Positions 62,592-64,000 of a stretch of DNA of 64,000 bases are shown one piece after another. The notes below the pieces were generated by a model that was given only the letters and a program-made list of their open reading frames with translations, did no database searches and was not told the origin of the DNA. A program made the translations under genes and the position numbers. The stretch's first letter is position 1. Each line of letters opens with the position of its first letter. Origin of the DNA: a virus; the IMG/VR virus record IMGVR_UViG_3300010883_007299, positions 32,474 through 96,473 of that record; one strand, 5' to 3'.

Positions 62592-62729
62592 CTAACCGAG
62601 GCCCAGGGCTGCCATCAAATGGCCACCGCCACCCATGTGATCCGGCCAATTCATATCGGCTACTGCTAACACCGAGGCCCATACAGCTACGAAAATGAGG
62701 TAGCACCACTTATCTGATATTCTGTCCAT
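62592..62729 (-). CDS. Small single-pass membrane protein
   Basis: A 45-residue protein from the ATG at 62729 (MDRISDKWCYLIFVAVWASV...). One hydrophobic segment (CYLIFVAVWASVLAVADM) and a glycine-rich tail with histidines (HMGGGGHLMAALGLG) are present. The start follows the stop of the upstream gene with no gap (TAAATG), with GGAGG upstream. Function unknown; a holin-like or superinfection-exclusion type protein is possible but not shown. Confidence 0.6.
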   Translation of the reverse strand: MDRISDKWCYLIFVAVWASVLAVADMNWPDHMGGGGHLMAALGLG

Positions 62730-63056
62730 TTATCTGGACCTCCGTGATCGGTTAAAGATTCTGGTCTTACCGGGTTCACCGACTTGGCCATTAATGTGAC
62801 GTGGTACACCATAGCGGCCATCCATCGTCCATGTGTCAGTATGGTTACCGAATACATCCATCCGCTCTATACGGAGTGGTGTATCGAAGCCGCTGGTACG
62901 GTCTAACGTATTGAATACGGACACCGCCTGTAATAGGGTGGACTCCTTGAGAAAGGCCATCCTGTTACCACCACATATAGGCTCACGGTAGTATATGTTC
63001 CAACCACCCATGTCCATAGTGATAGGTGTGCCAGTGTTACCATATGATTTAGTCAT
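62730..63056 (-). CDS. Hypothetical protein in the early-type operon
   Basis: A 108-residue protein from the ATG at 63056 (MTKSYGNTGTPITMDMGGWN...), with AGGAGA 6 bases upstream. The in-frame start at 63095 is rejected. It includes GRYGVPRHINGQVGEPGKTR and a basic end (RIFNRSRRSR). No family is recognised. It is in the operon driven by promoter 4. Confidence 0.65.
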   Translation of the reverse strand: MTKSYGNTGTPITMDMGGWNIYYREPICGGNRMAFLKESTLLQAVSVFNTLDRTSGFDTPLRIERMDVFGNHTDTWTMDGRYGVPRHINGQVGEPGKTRIFNRSRRSR

Positions 63057-63098
63057 AAAAGGTCTCCTGTTAAAAGGGTAGAGGGTAAATACCAACGC

Positions 63099-63365
63099 TT
63101 ATTGGTATATGTTTTCATCGTCGTGCCAGTAGTTGACACCTGGCTTTACGGTTACATCCGAATCAGCTGGGCTGTAACCCATGACCTGGATGTGCTGACT
63201 AGGGGGGTTATGCATGGAACGGGTAGCATCATAGACCGCCTGCTCAAGCTCAATCACCAACTGGCTATGCTCTTGACCGGCCACATTCACGTCCTTGATT
63301 ACTATGGAGTCCTGTAGCCAATCTACCTTGTCCTCGTAATCTACTACCAAATCTATGCGTTTCAC
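63099..63365 (-). CDS. Hypothetical acidic protein
   Basis: An 88-residue protein (MKRIDLVVDYEDKVDWLQDS...), acidic, with alternating strands and helices (EHSQLVIELEQAVYDATRSM; SDVTVKPGVNYWHDDENIYQ). It is not recognised. It is the first gene after promoter 4, behind a leader of about 120 bases. Confidence 0.65.
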   Translation of the reverse strand: MKRIDLVVDYEDKVDWLQDSIVIKDVNVAGQEHSQLVIELEQAVYDATRSMHNPPSQHIQVMGYSPADSDVTVKPGVNYWHDDENIYQ

Positions 63366-63490
63366 TATTAGCGTTCTCTTATGTGGCCAGCCCTTTGCAG
63401 TTGGATTCTAGACTATTCCAGTTGCCAGTGGAGGCATTCAGTTGGTTTCTAATAGTCGCCAGTAAGGGCTGAACTTGATTTTGAAAACAT
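63366..63490 (-). other. Structured untranslated leader after promoter 4
   Basis: The 125 bases between promoter 4 and the gene at 63365 hold no gene beyond a 13-codon frame. On the minus strand GACTATT and AATAGTC can pair around an interior that contains a CCACTGGCAACTGG segment. It may be only a long leader, or it may regulate translation. Confidence 0.4.
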
Positions 63491-63520
63491 AGCTTAACAC
63501 GAAAAGCTGGTACCCGTCAA
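63491..63520 (-). promoter_or_regulatory. Early-type promoter 4 (extended -10)
   Basis: On the minus strand TTGACG (63520-63515), 18-base spacer, TAAGCT (63496-63491) with TGT before it. It drives the genes from 63365 leftwards. An element copy (63526-63551) lies a few bases upstream. Confidence 0.7.
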
Positions 63521-63525
63521 CCACC

Positions 63526-63551
63526 TATCGTAAACCATTGATTTATATAGG
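63526..63551. repeat. CAATGGTTTAC-type element
   Basis: The plus strand reads TATCGTAAACCATTGATT then TATATAGG, directly upstream of promoter 4, as for promoter 3. The flank CCACCTATCG is also shared with the inverted copy at 59765. Confidence 0.65.
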
Positions 63552-63599
63552 ATGGAGCTCGGTGGATATCCATGGTTTCGGTGACGACCCTCTCAAACC

Positions 63600-63624
63600 C
63601 ACCGTAAACCATTGAATTGATTGG
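63600..63624. repeat. CAATGGTTTAC-type element
   Basis: The plus strand reads CACCGTAAACCATTGAAT then TGATTGGG. It is the rightmost copy, within the 200-base stretch between promoter 4 and the 63752 gene that otherwise holds only the phased repeats. Confidence 0.6.
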
Positions 63625-63715
63625 GTTTCTGAAAGCGTCCAATGGGTGGTTGCAAAAAATCGTTGCCTATCGTATAAGGAACACAGGACGCCACGCTGTT
63701 TTAAAGTTTATTACT

Positions 63716-63755
63716 ACACAATTCGACACGATAATACACAATAAAACACAATTAA
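63716..63755. repeat. Four 10-base direct repeats (ACACAATTNN)
   Basis: The plus strand shows ACACAATTCG, ACACGATAAT, ACACAATAAA and ACACAATTAA end to end, with a period of exactly one helical turn. The block overlaps the last codon and stop of the 59-residue gene. The pattern fits a phased protein-binding site. Confidence 0.7.
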
Positions 63756-63931
63756 ATCAAAGGTTTAGAATGGAGTCTACGCAGGTCAGATATTACTCTT
63801 TCCGCCTGGTAATCCACTAGTGATACTGGATGGATCCATAGGTCATAAGCCCCCATTAATGCGGTACAGAATAGAGTACCTACGATAATCATACCAAATA
63901 CAATACGAAACAATTTGAATTTGTCTATCAT
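63752..63931 (-). CDS. Small single-pass membrane protein
   Basis: A 59-residue protein from the ATG at 63931 (MIDKFKLFRIVFGMIIVGTL...). One hydrophobic segment (IVFGMIIVGTLFCTALMGAY) is followed by a polar C-terminus (DYQAERVISDLRRLHSKPLI). GAGG lies 8 bases upstream, and a TATAAATA late box is at 63954-63961. It may be a holin-type or envelope protein, but length alone cannot decide. No homology is recognised. Confidence 0.65.
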   Translation of the reverse strand: MIDKFKLFRIVFGMIIVGTLFCTALMGAYDLWIHPVSLVDYQAERVISDLRRLHSKPLI

Positions 63932-63953
63932 TTGGATACCTCGTCTAGGGATT

Positions 63954-63961
63954 TATTTATA
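63954..63961 (-). promoter_or_regulatory. Late promoter TATAAATA of the 59-residue membrane protein
   Basis: TATAAATA reads on the minus strand at 63961-63954, 23 bases before the ATG at 63931. This is a late box in the otherwise early-type right region. Confidence 0.6.
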
Positions 63962-63964
63962 CAG

Positions 63965-63988
63965 ATAGTATTGTAGATACTATAGTAT
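63965..63988. repeat. Overlapping inverted repeats upstream of a late promoter
   Basis: ATAGTAT (63965-63971) pairs with ATACTAT (63977-63983), and ATACTATAGTAT (63977-63988) is itself a perfect 12-base palindrome. They lie next to the late box at 63954 and could be a binding site or an RNA hairpin. Confidence 0.5.
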
Positions 63989-64000
63989 TGGCGCACCCGA

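Noticed and set aside
63617-63820. Plus-strand frame at the right end and a TTGCAA-N17-TATAAG promoter-like sequence
   Set aside because: No Shine-Dalgarno, it overlaps phased repeats and a better minus-strand gene. The promoter match is weak and found without support.
1-64000. CRISPR arrays, insertion sequences, integrase and attachment sites
   Set aside because: No regularly spaced identical repeats with unique spacers, no transposase and no recombinase motif were seen.

Overview
This window looks like part of the genome of a marine T4-like myovirus. The DNA is AT-rich. Nearly all genes lie on the minus strand in tightly packed, often overlapping operons. The baseplate genes follow T4 order (gp5, PAAR tip, gp25, gp6, gp7, gp8), and T4-type late promoter boxes (TATAAATA or GATAAATA) precede structural operons. 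The phage carries a CobS/CobT-like pair of the kind common in oceanic T4-like phages. The host cannot be read directly. No photosystem or other cyanophage marker gene is visible in this window, so a heterotrophic marine bacterium, for example an alphaproteobacterium, is as likely as a cyanobacterium.

Layout in transcription order, right to left. 63.9-56.4 kb: an early-type region of small unknown genes, a VWA/metallopeptidase protein (CobT-like), an AAA+ ATPase (CobS-like) and a ParB-like protein. It is served by four near-identical extended -10 promoters and contains seven copies of a repeated CAATGGTTTAC element. 56.2-55.2 kb: a stand-alone class II aminoacyl-tRNA synthetase catalytic domain, immediately followed by a very unusual tRNA with a GUU anticodon and a long variable arm. 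55.2-42.9 kb: baseplate genes. 42.9-31.4 kb: a 2286-residue DUF4815-type protein and many small fibre or neck-type proteins, several of them tandem duplicates. 31.4-21.7 kb: a dense accessory island with four glycosyltransferase-like proteins, a sulfotransferase-like protein, a methyltransferase-like protein, a GNAT acetyltransferase, an asparagine-synthase-like PP-loop enzyme, a SET-domain protein and two radical SAM proteins. The only two convincing plus-strand genes lie here, each behind a palindromic, bidirectional late promoter. 21.6-7.2 kb: adhesin-like proteins, including a 1701-residue fibre with repeated carbohydrate-binding-like modules and three RCC1-repeat propeller proteins. 7.1-4.0 kb: a tetrapyrrole operon encoding heme oxygenase, a PcyX-type bilin reductase, HemE and HemC. 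4.0-0 kb: a 2OG-Fe(II) oxygenase, small virion proteins, and a highly repetitive fibre that runs off the left edge.

The most noteworthy systems are three. The first is the four-gene operon, which covers both early tetrapyrrole steps (HemC, HemE) and the heme-to-bilin end (heme oxygenase, PcyX). The second is the synthetase-like protein paired with an atypical tRNA carrying asparagine identity elements on a class II (Leu-like) body. The third is the modification island embedded among virion genes. All functional statements come from motif reading; no database search was possible.
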